From: Halosimplex carlsbadense 2-9-1
GTDB taxonomy: Archaea > Halobacteriota > Halobacteria > Halobacteriales > Haloarculaceae
Length of the DNA stretch: 64,000 bases
NCBI RefSeq assembly: GCF_000337455.1
Contig: NZ_AOIU01000028.1
Location: 139,803 to 203,802 of the forward strand
Direction of reading: 5' to 3'
Part shown: positions 34,207 through 42,607 of the stretch, piece by piece
Layout of the letters: each line of letters opens with the position of its first letter
Numbering within the stretch: position 1 is the first letter of the stretch
Program-made: the position numbers and the translations under genes
Notes under the pieces: model-generated
Told to the model about the DNA's origin: nothing
Database searches by the model: none
The model's input: the letters and a program-made list of their open reading frames with translations, nothing else

Positions 34207-36171
34207 ATGGACTTCGAGGATATCGAACAGGTCGCGGTACTCGGTGCGGGGAACATGGGTCACGGGATCGCCGAGGTCGCGGCCCTGGCGGGCTACGACG
34301 TGACGATGCGGGACATCGAGCAGGAGTTCGTCGACGACGGCTACGAGAACATCGAGTGGTCGCTCGGCAAGCTCGCCGAGAGCGGCCAGATCAGCGACGA
34401 GGAGGCCGACGCCGCGCTCGACCGCGTCGAGGCGCTCGTCGATTTCGAGTCCGCCGTCGCCGAGGCGGACGTGGTGATCGAGGCCGTCCCCGAACGGATG
34501 GACATCAAGAAGGACGTGTACGGCGAGCTGGAGGAGTACGCCCCCGACGAGACAATTTTCGCGACGAACACCTCCAGCCTCTCGATCACGGAGCTGTCGG
34601 AGGTGACCGAGCGACCGGAGCAGTTCTGCGGGATGCACTTCTTCAATCCGCCGGTCCGGATGGCGCTGGTCGAGGTCATCCGCGGCGAACACACCGCCGA
34701 CGAGACGCTCGACGCGATCGAAGGGCTCGCCGAAGCGTTCGACAAGACGCCCGTCCGCGTCCGGAAGGACTCGCCGGGGTTCATCGTGAACCGGGTCCTG
34801 GTCCCGCAGATGAACGAGGCCTGCTGGCTCGTCCACGACGACGTGGCGACGGTCGCCGAAGTCGATTCGACGACATCGTTCGACATGGGCCTGCCCATGG
34901 GCGCGTTCGAACTCGGCGACCAGGTCGGCCACGACGTGACCCTGCACGTCCTCGAATACCTCCACGAGGTCCTGGGCGACGCCTACGAGCCCTGCCCGCT
35001 GCTGGAGGAGAAGGTCGACGCCGAGGAACTCGGCAAGAAGACCGGGAAGGGCTTCTACGACTACGAGGACGGCGGCGTCGAGATCCCGGCCGACGAAGGT
35101 CGCGACGACGTGGAGGCCCGACTCCTGGCCGTGATGGCCAACGAGGTCGGCAAGCTCGTCGAGAACGACGTGGCGCCGGTCTCGGACATCGACGAGGCGA
35201 TGATGCTCGGCGCCGGCTTCCCGGAGGGTCCGGGCAAGCGCGCCGACGCCTACGGGCTGGACGGGCTGGTCGAGACGCTCGAATCGGTCCGCGAGGAGAC
35301 CGGCGCGGCCCGCTACGAAGTTTCGGACGGCCTCCGCGCGGCCGCCGAAGCGGGCGGCTTCTACGGGAGCGACGACGAGGGCGAGGCCGTCTCCTACGAT
35401 CAGATCGTCGTCGAGACCGACGGCGCGGTCGGACACATCCAGCTCGACCGCCCGGCGCGGATGAACACGATCACCGTCGATATGATCGACGAGGTCGACG
35501 CCGCGCTCGACCAGTTCGACGCCGACGACGAGATCCGCGCCGTGCTCCTCGAAGGCGCCGGCGACCGCGCGTTCTCCGCGGGCTTCGACGCCGCCAGCGC
35601 CGCCCCCGGGAGCGGCCTGGAGGCCAGCGAGATGTCCCGCAAGGGCCAGCAGGTCTTCGGCCGCCTGGAGGAGGTCGGCATGCCGGTCGTCGCCGCTATC
35701 GACGGCTACTGCCTCGGCGGCGGCATGGAACTCGCCACGGCGGCCGACATGCGTATCGCCAGCGAGAGCGGTCAGTTCGGTCAGCCCGAGCACAACCTCG
35801 GCCTCCTCCCGGGGTGGGGCGGCACCCAGCGACTCTCGCAGGTCGTCGGCGAGGGTCGCGCCAAGGAGATCATCTTCACCGCGAAGAACGACTACGAGGC
35901 CGAGACGATGTACGACTACGGCTTCGTCAACGAAGTCGTCGAACCCGGCGAGTACGACGACCGCAAGTGGGAACTGGCCCGCGACCTCGCCGCGGGGCCG
36001 CCCATCGCCCAGAAGTTCACCAAGCGCGCGATGCTCGCCGGCCGCGACGACACCGACGCCGGCCTCGAATACGAGGCCTCGGCGTTCGGCCACCTGTTCA
36101 CCACGGACGACGTGTGGGAGGGCCTCGCCGCCTTCCAGCAGGACCGCGAGCCGGAGTTCGAAGGGGAGTAA
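34207..36171 (+). CDS. Fused 3-hydroxyacyl-CoA dehydrogenase / enoyl-CoA hydratase
   Basis: This bifunctional beta-oxidation enzyme has 654 aa. Residues of about 1-375 are the dehydrogenase: NAD motif VAVLGAGNMGHGIAE near 10, EAVPERMDIKK near 95, GMHFFNPPVRMALVEV near 140 with the catalytic His, and a C-terminal helical half. Residues of about 395-650 are the crotonase domain: FSAGFDAAS near 460, the glutamates in GGGMELATAAD near 510 and FGQPEHNLGLLPGWGGTQR near 530. The dehydrogenase-first order is the archaeal one and the reverse of bacterial FadB. The ATG at 34207 is preferred to an in-frame codon 11 codons upstream. It is divergent from the acyl-CoA dehydrogenase. Confidence 0.94.
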   Translation: MDFEDIEQVAVLGAGNMGHGIAEVAALAGYDVTMRDIEQEFVDDGYENIEWSLGKLAESGQISDEEADAALDRVEALVDFESAVAEADVVIEAVPERMDIKKDVYGELEEYAPDETIFATNTSSLSITELSEVTERPEQFCGMHFFNPPVRMALVEVIRGEHTADETLDAIEGLAEAFDKTPVRVRKDSPGFIVNRVLVPQMNEACWLVHDDVATVAEVDSTTSFDMGLPMGAFELGDQVGHDVTLHVLEYLHEVLGDAYEPCPLLEEKVDAEELGKKTGKGFYDYEDGGVEIPADEGRDDVEARLLAVMANEVGKLVENDVAPVSDIDEAMMLGAGFPEGPGKRADAYGLDGLVETLESVREETGAARYEVSDGLRAAAEAGGFYGSDDEGEAVSYDQIVVETDGAVGHIQLDRPARMNTITVDMIDEVDAALDQFDADDEIRAVLLEGAGDRAFSAGFDAASAAPGSGLEASEMSRKGQQVFGRLEEVGMPVVAAIDGYCLGGGMELATAADMRIASESGQFGQPEHNLGLLPGWGGTQRLSQVVGEGRAKEIIFTAKNDYEAETMYDYGFVNEVVEPGEYDDRKWELARDLAAGPPIAQKFTKRAMLAGRDDTDAGLEYEASAFGHLFTTDDVWEGLAAFQQDREPEFEGE

Positions 36172-36192
36172 GAACGGCCGCGTTCTACGTTT

Positions 36193-38124
36193 TCAGTCGT
36201 CTTCGGCGGCGTCGAGCGCCTGCTGGGCGACCCGTTCGCTGGCCTGTTCGACGAACTCCTCGGGGAGGTCCTCGATCTCGCCGGCCTGGACCCGCCAGAG
36301 GTTCGCGTAGAGGCCGTCGCCGGCCAGCAGGTCCTCGTGGGTGCCGCGCTCGACGATCTCGCCGTCGTCGATGACGAGGATGGTGTCGGCGTCGCGGACC
36401 GTCGAGAGCCGGTGGGCGATGATGAACGTCGTCCGGTCGGCGGCCAGTTCGTCGATGGAGCGCTGGATGAGCATCTCGGTCTCGGTGTCGACCGCCGAGG
36501 TCGCCTCGTCGAAGATCATGATCGCCGGGTGCTGGAGGATGGTCCGCGCGACGGCGACGCGCTGGCGCTGGCCGCCCGACAGCTTCACGCCGCGCTCGCC
36601 GATGTCGGTGTCGTAGCCCTCGGGGAGGTTCTCGATGAACTCGTGGGCCTCGGCGCGCTTGCAGGCCCGGATCACTTCCTCGCGGCTGGCGTCGAACTGG
36701 CCGTACTTGACGTTCTCGGCGATAGTGCCGTCGAACAGGAAGTTGTCCTGGCCGACGTAGCCCATCGAGCCGCGCAGGCTCGAGAGGGTCACGTCCCGTA
36801 CGTCGTGGCCGTCGACGCGGACGCTGCCCTCGTTCACGTCGTAGAGGCGCAGGAGCAGCTTGACGATGGTCGTCTTCCCCGCGCCCGTGGGACCGACGAG
36901 GCCGACCGTCTCGCCGGGTTCGACGTCGGTGTCAACGTCGTTCAGGACCGTCTCGTCGCCGTCGTAGCTGAAGGTCACGTCGTCGTACTCGACGTGTCCC
37001 TCGACGCGCTCCAGGTCGACCGCGTCGGGCTCGTCCTTGATCCGGACGGGCAGGCTCATCAGCCCGAGGATGCGCTTGGTCGAGGCCTTGGCGTCCTCGT
37101 AGCGCTCGACGATGTTGCCCATCTGGGCGAGCGGGTTGACGAGCCGCTGGGTCAGCAGGAGGAAGGTGACGAGCGTCCCGGCGGTGAGTTCCCCCGAGAA
37201 CGGGCCGGGCGGTCCCTGGATGATCCAGATCCCGCCGACGATGAACGTCGCGATAAAGGAGAGGGAGGTGAGCACGCGCAGGCCGGGCCGGTAGACGAAC
37301 GAAAGCCGGAGCGCCAGCCAGTCGAGTTTGAAGTAGCGGTAGGAGTGGTCCTCGACGCGCTGGTCCTCGTACTCCTCGGTGTTCGACGACTTGATCACCT
37401 GGATGCCGCCGAGGTTGTTCTCCAGGCGGCTGTTGAGGTCGCCGACGGACTCGCGGATGTCGGCGTAGCGCTCCTCGGCCAACTGCATGTACCAGTAGGT
37501 GAACACGGCCGACAGCGGTGCGACGACCATCGTGACGGCCGCCAGTTGCGGGTTCAGCGCGACGAGGAACGCGGCCGTCCCGAGCATGAGGACGATCAGC
37601 TGGATCAGCTCGCCCATCATCGAGTCGAGGAACTGCTCCAGCCGGTTCACGTCGTTCGAGAGGATGGAGATGAGTTCGCCGGTCTGGACCTCGTTGAAGA
37701 AGTCCATGTCCAGCCGCTGCATCTGCTGGTAGGTGGCCGTGCGGGCCTCGTGTTTCACCCGGTGGGAGAAGAGGTTGAGGGTGGACGAGCGGACGAAGAT
37801 CAGCCCCGCCTGTCCGATCATCGCGACGGCCATCCCGCCGACCACGAACCAGAACTGTCCCATCTCCGTCGTCGGCAGCCACGCTTGCGGGACGTAGGGA
37901 AGGGTGAACCCCGCCTCCTCGTTGAACAGCGCGTCGATGGCGACGCCCAGCAACACCGGCGGCACCAGCGAGAAGAAGCGCGATCCGATGCTCGCCAGCA
38001 CGCCGACGACGAACCAGCGACGGTGGCCGTGCCCGAACCGCTGGAACAGCTGCAAGAGCGGATGGTCCAGTTCCTCCCGGTGTTTCTCGATGTACTCCGA
38101 ATCGATCGCCTGGTCTGTGCTCAC
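36193..38124 (-). CDS. ABC exporter-type transporter (fused permease and ATPase)
   Basis: The 643-aa half-transporter belongs to the type IV (MsbA/Sav1866-like) family. Six transmembrane helices fill about residues 40-330. The nucleotide-binding domain has Walker A GLVGPTGAGKTTIVKLLLRLYD near 420, the signature LSGGQRQRVAVARTIL near 530, Walker B IMIFDEATSAVD and the H-loop FIIAHRLSTVRDAD. It likely works as a homodimer exporting lipids or drugs. The GTG at 38124 is preferred to the ATG at 38181, which would add a Pro/Gly-rich stretch. It is convergent with the fused beta-oxidation gene. Confidence 0.9.
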   Translation of the reverse strand: MSTDQAIDSEYIEKHREELDHPLLQLFQRFGHGHRRWFVVGVLASIGSRFFSLVPPVLLGVAIDALFNEEAGFTLPYVPQAWLPTTEMGQFWFVVGGMAVAMIGQAGLIFVRSSTLNLFSHRVKHEARTATYQQMQRLDMDFFNEVQTGELISILSNDVNRLEQFLDSMMGELIQLIVLMLGTAAFLVALNPQLAAVTMVVAPLSAVFTYWYMQLAEERYADIRESVGDLNSRLENNLGGIQVIKSSNTEEYEDQRVEDHSYRYFKLDWLALRLSFVYRPGLRVLTSLSFIATFIVGGIWIIQGPPGPFSGELTAGTLVTFLLLTQRLVNPLAQMGNIVERYEDAKASTKRILGLMSLPVRIKDEPDAVDLERVEGHVEYDDVTFSYDGDETVLNDVDTDVEPGETVGLVGPTGAGKTTIVKLLLRLYDVNEGSVRVDGHDVRDVTLSSLRGSMGYVGQDNFLFDGTIAENVKYGQFDASREEVIRACKRAEAHEFIENLPEGYDTDIGERGVKLSGGQRQRVAVARTILQHPAIMIFDEATSAVDTETEMLIQRSIDELAADRTTFIIAHRLSTVRDADTILVIDDGEIVERGTHEDLLAGDGLYANLWRVQAGEIEDLPEEFVEQASERVAQQALDAAEDD

Positions 38125-38218
38125 GGGTTTGACTGTCGCGCCTGTTAGCGATCCCGGTGCAAAAAGGGGCCGGTCCGCCACAAACTCGCCGCTTGTTCCG
38201 CGAGCGGCCGATAGACGG

Positions 38219-38410
38219 TCAACACATCTCCCCGAGGTCGCGCCACTCCTCGGTGTGGAGGCCGACGTCGAGTTCGCGGCCGCAGCCCTCGCAGTAGAAC
38301 GACCCCGAGCGCCGGTCCGCCGGCAGTTCCGTCCACTCGCCGTGTTCGTCGCACTCGACGCGGATCCCGCGCTCTTCCCCTTCGAGCAGTTCGACGGAGT
38401 AGGATGGCAT
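38219..38410 (-). CDS. Small zinc-ribbon-like hypothetical protein
   Basis: The 63-aa protein MPSYSVELLEGEERGIRVECDEHGEW has Cys20 with a nearby His23, then CEGCGRELDVGLHTEEW near 40-55 and a final Cys. The CxxC with Cys/His elsewhere suggests a small zinc-binding fold. It is rich in Glu/Asp as usual. It follows the helicase gene on the same strand, 99 bp after it, and precedes the ABC transporter. Function unknown. Confidence 0.65.
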   Translation of the reverse strand: MPSYSVELLEGEERGIRVECDEHGEWTELPADRRSGSFYCEGCGRELDVGLHTEEWRDLGEMC

Positions 38411-38509
38411 CGATCATCCGTGGGGCTCGCGCCAGGTTAAGTCCGACGCCGGCCGGCTCGCAGCCCGTCGGTCCAGCCGACTGCTGTGGCCCCGATCCCC
38501 CGGCGACAG

Positions 38510-41404
38510 TCAGTCCCAGAAGCTCCGCGTGCGGGCGTACTCCCGTTCGCGGCGAAGGATGTCACGATAGAACTCGTCCTCGTCCTCGCGGAGCTTGTTG
38601 ATGATGCGGGCGGCGTTGCGCGGGCCGACCCCCCGCGCCGCGAGCGCGATCACGGCCCGCTTGCCGTGGCTCTGGACGAGACTCGCCGACTTGTACGCCC
38701 GCTCTGTCTGTTTCTCCTGCTCGTCGTCCTTCTCGCTCGCCTTCACGGCCGAGACGACCTCGTCGGCCCACGGATTGAGCGCGGCGATCCGCGTCGACCC
38801 ACAGTCGGGACACTCGGGCCGGTCCCGGATCCGTTTGACCGGCTTCTTGCGCTTCCAGTCCTGGCAGTGCAGACAGAAGAGGATCATCCGGTCGCTCTGG
38901 ATCCGCTCGCGGACCGTCTGGATGACGCTCGCGTCGGCGTGGTCCGGCGAGAGCAGTTCCTGGCCGGCGCTGCGCCCGCCGAGCCCGATTGGGGTCCGGT
39001 CGCCGAGCAACTCGACCGAGAGGTCGCCCGACTGGACGCGTTCGAGGACCTCAGCCGCGCCGTCGACGTCGAGTTCCTCGTGGAGGATCTCCCGGACGGC
39101 CTCGTCGTAGACCGGGGTGTCTTCCAGCGCGTCCATCAAGCGGTCGCGGCCGAAGCGATTGCTGGACCCCCGGCCGCGCCAGCCCTTGAGCGCGCCGAAC
39201 TTGGTGGCGACCTGTGCGACCTTGAACTTCAGCGAGTCCGCGTTCTTCAGGGATAGTTCGACGAGGTCGGCGACGTGGTCGGGGTCGGTGTCTTCGAGCA
39301 CGTCCAGCGCGTCGGTCGCCGAGGCGTTCCGGGGTACTTCCAGCTCGATCCGGTAGGGGTCGATCTCCATTCCGACCGAGGATCCGGTGGCCTGCCCGAG
39401 CAGCGCCGAGAGCAACCGCCCCAGGGTCTCGTTGATCTTGTGGCCGAAGGCGGCGTTGACGACGAGTTCGCGGCCGCGGAACTCGATCAGGACGGTGTCG
39501 TCGGTGGGGATGGGGTGGTCGGTGTCGTAGTCGGTCAGCTGTTCGAGCCCCACCGCGACGGTGTCGGCGTCGCCGTCGTAGCGGGCGGTGAACTCCCGAG
39601 CGACCGACTCGACGGGCGCGCCCTGCTGGAGTTGTCGCCCGGCGATCCCGCGCATCTCGCCGACCTCTTGGGCGACCGCGTAGGGGACCGGGATCTCGGA
39701 TCCGGTCCAGGAGGGCACCTCGCCGCCGGGGTCTTCGACGGGCGAGACGGTCACCACCTCCTCGTCCTCGTCGATCTCGGTGATGCGCCACATCTCGCCT
39801 CGCTGGATGAATATCTCCCCGGGCGTCGCGAAGTTGACGACGAACCGCTCGTCGAGAGTGCCCACGTCGCGGCCGCTGGCCACGTCCTCGACGCTGTAGG
39901 TCGCCTCGTCGGGGATCATCGAGAGGTTGTGATAGAAGTACTGCCAGGTGCCGCGGCGTTTCTGAAGCTCGTCGAGGCCCTCCTCCAGCCAGACGACCTT
40001 GTTGCCCGCGAGTTCGCGGACGACCGACTTGAACTCGGCCTCCGAGAGGTCCCGGAACGGGTATGCTCGGGTGAGGATGTCGTAGGCGCGCATCGCCCGG
40101 ATGTCGCCGAAGTCCATGACGAGGCCGGCGATCTGGTTGGCGACGGTGTCAAGGCTGCCGTCGTGGATATCGGCGGACTCGACCTCGCCCGAGCGTGCTT
40201 TGCGGGCGATGGCGAGCGCTTCGAGGGTGTCGTCGGGGTGAGTCGTGACGACGGTGCCCCGCGACACCTGGTCGCGGCGGTGGCCCGCGCGGCCGACGCG
40301 CTGGAGCAGTCGCGTCACCTGTCGCGGGCTGTTGTACTGGATCACGTGGTCGACGTGGCCAACGTCGATGCCCAGTTCCATCGACGACGTACAGAGCAGT
40401 CCGTCCAGCTCGCCCGCCTTGAAGTCGTCCTCCACCTCGATGCGCGACTCCTTGGCGAGCGAGCCGTGGTGGACGCCGACGTTCGCGTCGAGTTCCTTGA
40501 ACCGCGACCCTAACGCTTCGGCGAGCTGGCGCGTGTTGACGAATATCAGCGTCGACTCGTACTCGGAAACCTGGTCGCGGATGTACCGGACGTGACTGGC
40601 GAACTCCGGTTCGGTCATCAGCTCGCCGGCCAGCCGCTCGTCCTCGTCGGTTATCGCGGGCGAGCGCACGCGCACGTCGAGGCGACTACCCACGTCGATC
40701 TCGACGACCGAACAGCCCCGGTCGCCGGTGAGAAAGCGGCCGACCTCGGCGGGGTCACCGACCGTCGCCGAGAGGCCGATCCGCTGGAAGTCGTCGGCGA
40801 GTTCGACCAGCCGTTCGAGGCCGACGGTCATCTGCGCGCCGCGTTTCGAGACGGCGAGTTCGTGGACCTCGTCGACGACGACGTGGTCCACGTCGCTCAG
40901 GGCGGTCCGGAGCTTCGAGCCGGTGAGCATCGCCTGCAGGGTCTCGGGCGTCGTCACGAGCACGTCGGGCGGGTCGTTGGCCTGTTTCTGGCGCTGGTAG
41001 TCGGTGGTGTCGCCGTGGCGGACCTGCACGTCGAGATCCAGCCGGTCGCCCCACCACTCCAGCCGTTCGCGCATGTCGCGGTTGAGCGCCCGGAGCGGGG
41101 TGATGTAGAGGGCGCCGATCCCGAAGCGCGGCTCGTCCGTCCTCGTCAGCTCGTCCAGTACCGGCAGCATCGCCGTCTCGGTCTTGCCGGTCCCGGTCGG
41201 CGCGACGACGAGGACGTTCTCGCCGTCGACCAGCGGGGGGACGGCCTCGCGCTGTGGCTCCGTCGGCGTCGTGAACCCCCGCTCGGACAGGGCCTCGCGA
41301 ACCGCTGACCCGAGCGTCGCGAACGCCGACGGGTCGCCGCCCTCGGCGCCGTCACCCGACCCGCCGGCCGCCCCGGTGTCACCCGTCGCTCCCGCGTCTG
41401 TCAT
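38510..41404 (-). CDS. Lhr-type superfamily 2 DNA helicase
   Basis: The 964-aa ATP-dependent helicase is an Lhr (large helicase-related) family member. Walker A APTGTGKTE is at 68-76, followed by TPLRALNRD, the DEVH box near 175, SAT (LSATVGDPAEVG) near 212, FVNTRQLAEAL near 295 and QRVGRAGHRR near 365. A winged-helix-containing Lhr core follows. Residues of about 845-895 hold a C4 zinc motif (CLHCQDW..ECPDCGST), and the C terminus has a helix-hairpin-helix-like region (ALAARGVGPRNAARIINKL). Lhr enzymes act in DNA repair. The N-terminal 25 residues are low-complexity Gly/Asp. Confidence 0.9.
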   Translation of the reverse strand: MTDAGATGDTGAAGGSGDGAEGGDPSAFATLGSAVREALSERGFTTPTEPQREAVPPLVDGENVLVVAPTGTGKTETAMLPVLDELTRTDEPRFGIGALYITPLRALNRDMRERLEWWGDRLDLDVQVRHGDTTDYQRQKQANDPPDVLVTTPETLQAMLTGSKLRTALSDVDHVVVDEVHELAVSKRGAQMTVGLERLVELADDFQRIGLSATVGDPAEVGRFLTGDRGCSVVEIDVGSRLDVRVRSPAITDEDERLAGELMTEPEFASHVRYIRDQVSEYESTLIFVNTRQLAEALGSRFKELDANVGVHHGSLAKESRIEVEDDFKAGELDGLLCTSSMELGIDVGHVDHVIQYNSPRQVTRLLQRVGRAGHRRDQVSRGTVVTTHPDDTLEALAIARKARSGEVESADIHDGSLDTVANQIAGLVMDFGDIRAMRAYDILTRAYPFRDLSEAEFKSVVRELAGNKVVWLEEGLDELQKRRGTWQYFYHNLSMIPDEATYSVEDVASGRDVGTLDERFVVNFATPGEIFIQRGEMWRITEIDEDEEVVTVSPVEDPGGEVPSWTGSEIPVPYAVAQEVGEMRGIAGRQLQQGAPVESVAREFTARYDGDADTVAVGLEQLTDYDTDHPIPTDDTVLIEFRGRELVVNAAFGHKINETLGRLLSALLGQATGSSVGMEIDPYRIELEVPRNASATDALDVLEDTDPDHVADLVELSLKNADSLKFKVAQVATKFGALKGWRGRGSSNRFGRDRLMDALEDTPVYDEAVREILHEELDVDGAAEVLERVQSGDLSVELLGDRTPIGLGGRSAGQELLSPDHADASVIQTVRERIQSDRMILFCLHCQDWKRKKPVKRIRDRPECPDCGSTRIAALNPWADEVVSAVKASEKDDEQEKQTERAYKSASLVQSHGKRAVIALAARGVGPRNAARIINKLREDEDEFYRDILRREREYARTRSFWD

Positions 41405-41532
41405 CGCCCGTGCTATGCGTTTGAGCCGATTAAGGGCGCCGATCCCCCGGTGTCTCTCGGGGTGCTTGCTCGTCGGCGAGTTGCGAATGCAAGGGGAACC
41501 CTGAGACCGATATACCCCCTGTCATTCGCGTG

Positions 41533-41790
41533 ATGCCATCGGAAACTTCGGTCACGCTGTCGGACAGAGGCAAAGAAGTAGTCACCCAGGACAACGAGGT
41601 CGTCGGCGAGATAGCCGAAGTCCAGGAGGTCGAGTCGGGATCCAACCGCGTGTTCGTCGAACCGGACTCCGACCTCTCCCAGTCGGCGATGTCGAGACTC
41701 GGATGGACCGACCGCCACGAGGAGGGGTACGAACTCGACCCGGATCGGATCGGCGCCGTCTACGAGGACCAGGTCCGACTGGAGCACTGA
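41533..41790 (+). CDS. Small PRC-barrel-like hypothetical protein
   Basis: The 85-aa acidic soluble protein MPSETSVTLSDRGKEVVTQDNEVVGEIAEVQEVESGSNRVFVEPD continues with SQSAMSRLGWTDRHEEGYELDPDRIGAVYEDQVRLE. The pattern of a short strand, a DNEVVGEI turn and an acidic sheet resembles a PRC-barrel half. GTG at 41530 directly precedes the ATG; the ATG is chosen. Function unknown. It lies just before the nos region and on the same strand, but 155 bp separate it from nosL. Confidence 0.72.
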   Translation: MPSETSVTLSDRGKEVVTQDNEVVGEIAEVQEVESGSNRVFVEPDSDLSQSAMSRLGWTDRHEEGYELDPDRIGAVYEDQVRLEH

Positions 41791-41945
41791 GGCCGGGCCA
41801 CCCCGACGACAGCCGGGTGCGACGGAACAGTATTGCCTGTTTCTAACAATATTAACCTATCGCCGGTTCCCGTTCGGGGGCGATCCGAACAGGAGTTAAC
41901 AGTGGGACGTACGAACTCACGTAGGAGGCCCCATTCGAGCCAACC

Positions 41946-42605
41946 ATGTGCCGACACACCTATCAGTCGGGCGGAGAGCACCCGCAGGGACCGGACGCCT
42001 GCAGCGAGCGGGCTCCGGGCGCCGAGGTCGGGGGCGCGCGCTATCGGGTCGACCGGCGGACGCTGCTGGCCGGTGGCGCGGCGACGCTCGCCGCGCTCGC
42101 GGGCTGTGGGAGTTCGGATTCCGGCGCGGCGCCCGACGCGGTCGGACTGACGACCGAGGACCGGTGTGAGGTGTGCGGGATGGTGATCCCGAACCACCCA
42201 GGCCCGAGCGCCGAGATATTCTACGCCGACGAACGCCCCTCCGGTCACGACAACCCGGCGCGGTTCGACAGCACCTGGGAGGCGTTCCAGTACGACTTCG
42301 AGCGCCGGGACAGGGGCTGGAGCCGCGAGGCGTTCTACGTCACCGACTACTCCGCAGTCGACTACTCGGTCACCGAGGAAGGCGGGGACCGGGTCGTCTC
42401 CACCTATCCGAAAGCCGACGCGTTCGTCGACGCGGAGTCGGTCACGTTCGTCGTCGGTTCGGACGTCAAGGGCGCGATGGGCAAGGACCTGATCGCTTTC
42501 TCGACCGAGAGCGACGCCGAATCGTTCGCCGACGAGTACGGCGGCTCGCTCGCCGGGTTCGACGACGTGAGCCGCGAGACGATCGCACAGCTCGGTCGCG
42601 CCTGA
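41946..42605 (+). CDS. nosL: NosL copper chaperone, Tat lipoprotein
   Basis: NosL binds Cu(I) outside the membrane and supplies copper for the CuZ centre of nitrous-oxide reductase. The 219-aa protein has a 35-residue N-terminal extension before a twin-arginine signal (RR37-38) and a lipobox ending in Cys54, so it should be a Tat-exported lipoprotein. The copper motif CEVCGM is at C74, C77 and M79. The region SWGK-like FVVGSDVKGAMGKDLIAFST and SDAESFADEYGG near 190 is conserved in NosL. It is the first gene of a four-gene set, followed 2 bp later by the NosL-like/NosD fusion. Family and context agree. Confidence 0.93.
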   Translation: MCRHTYQSGGEHPQGPDACSERAPGAEVGGARYRVDRRTLLAGGAATLAALAGCGSSDSGAAPDAVGLTTEDRCEVCGMVIPNHPGPSAEIFYADERPSGHDNPARFDSTWEAFQYDFERRDRGWSREAFYVTDYSAVDYSVTEEGGDRVVSTYPKADAFVDAESVTFVVGSDVKGAMGKDLIAFSTESDAESFADEYGGSLAGFDDVSRETIAQLGRA

Positions 42606-42607
42606 CG

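Noticed and set aside
41533..41790. Assignment of this small protein to the nos operon
   Set aside because: A gap of 155 bp with AT-rich promoter-like sequence separates it from nosL. There is no copper or nitrogen motif, so I keep it as independent.
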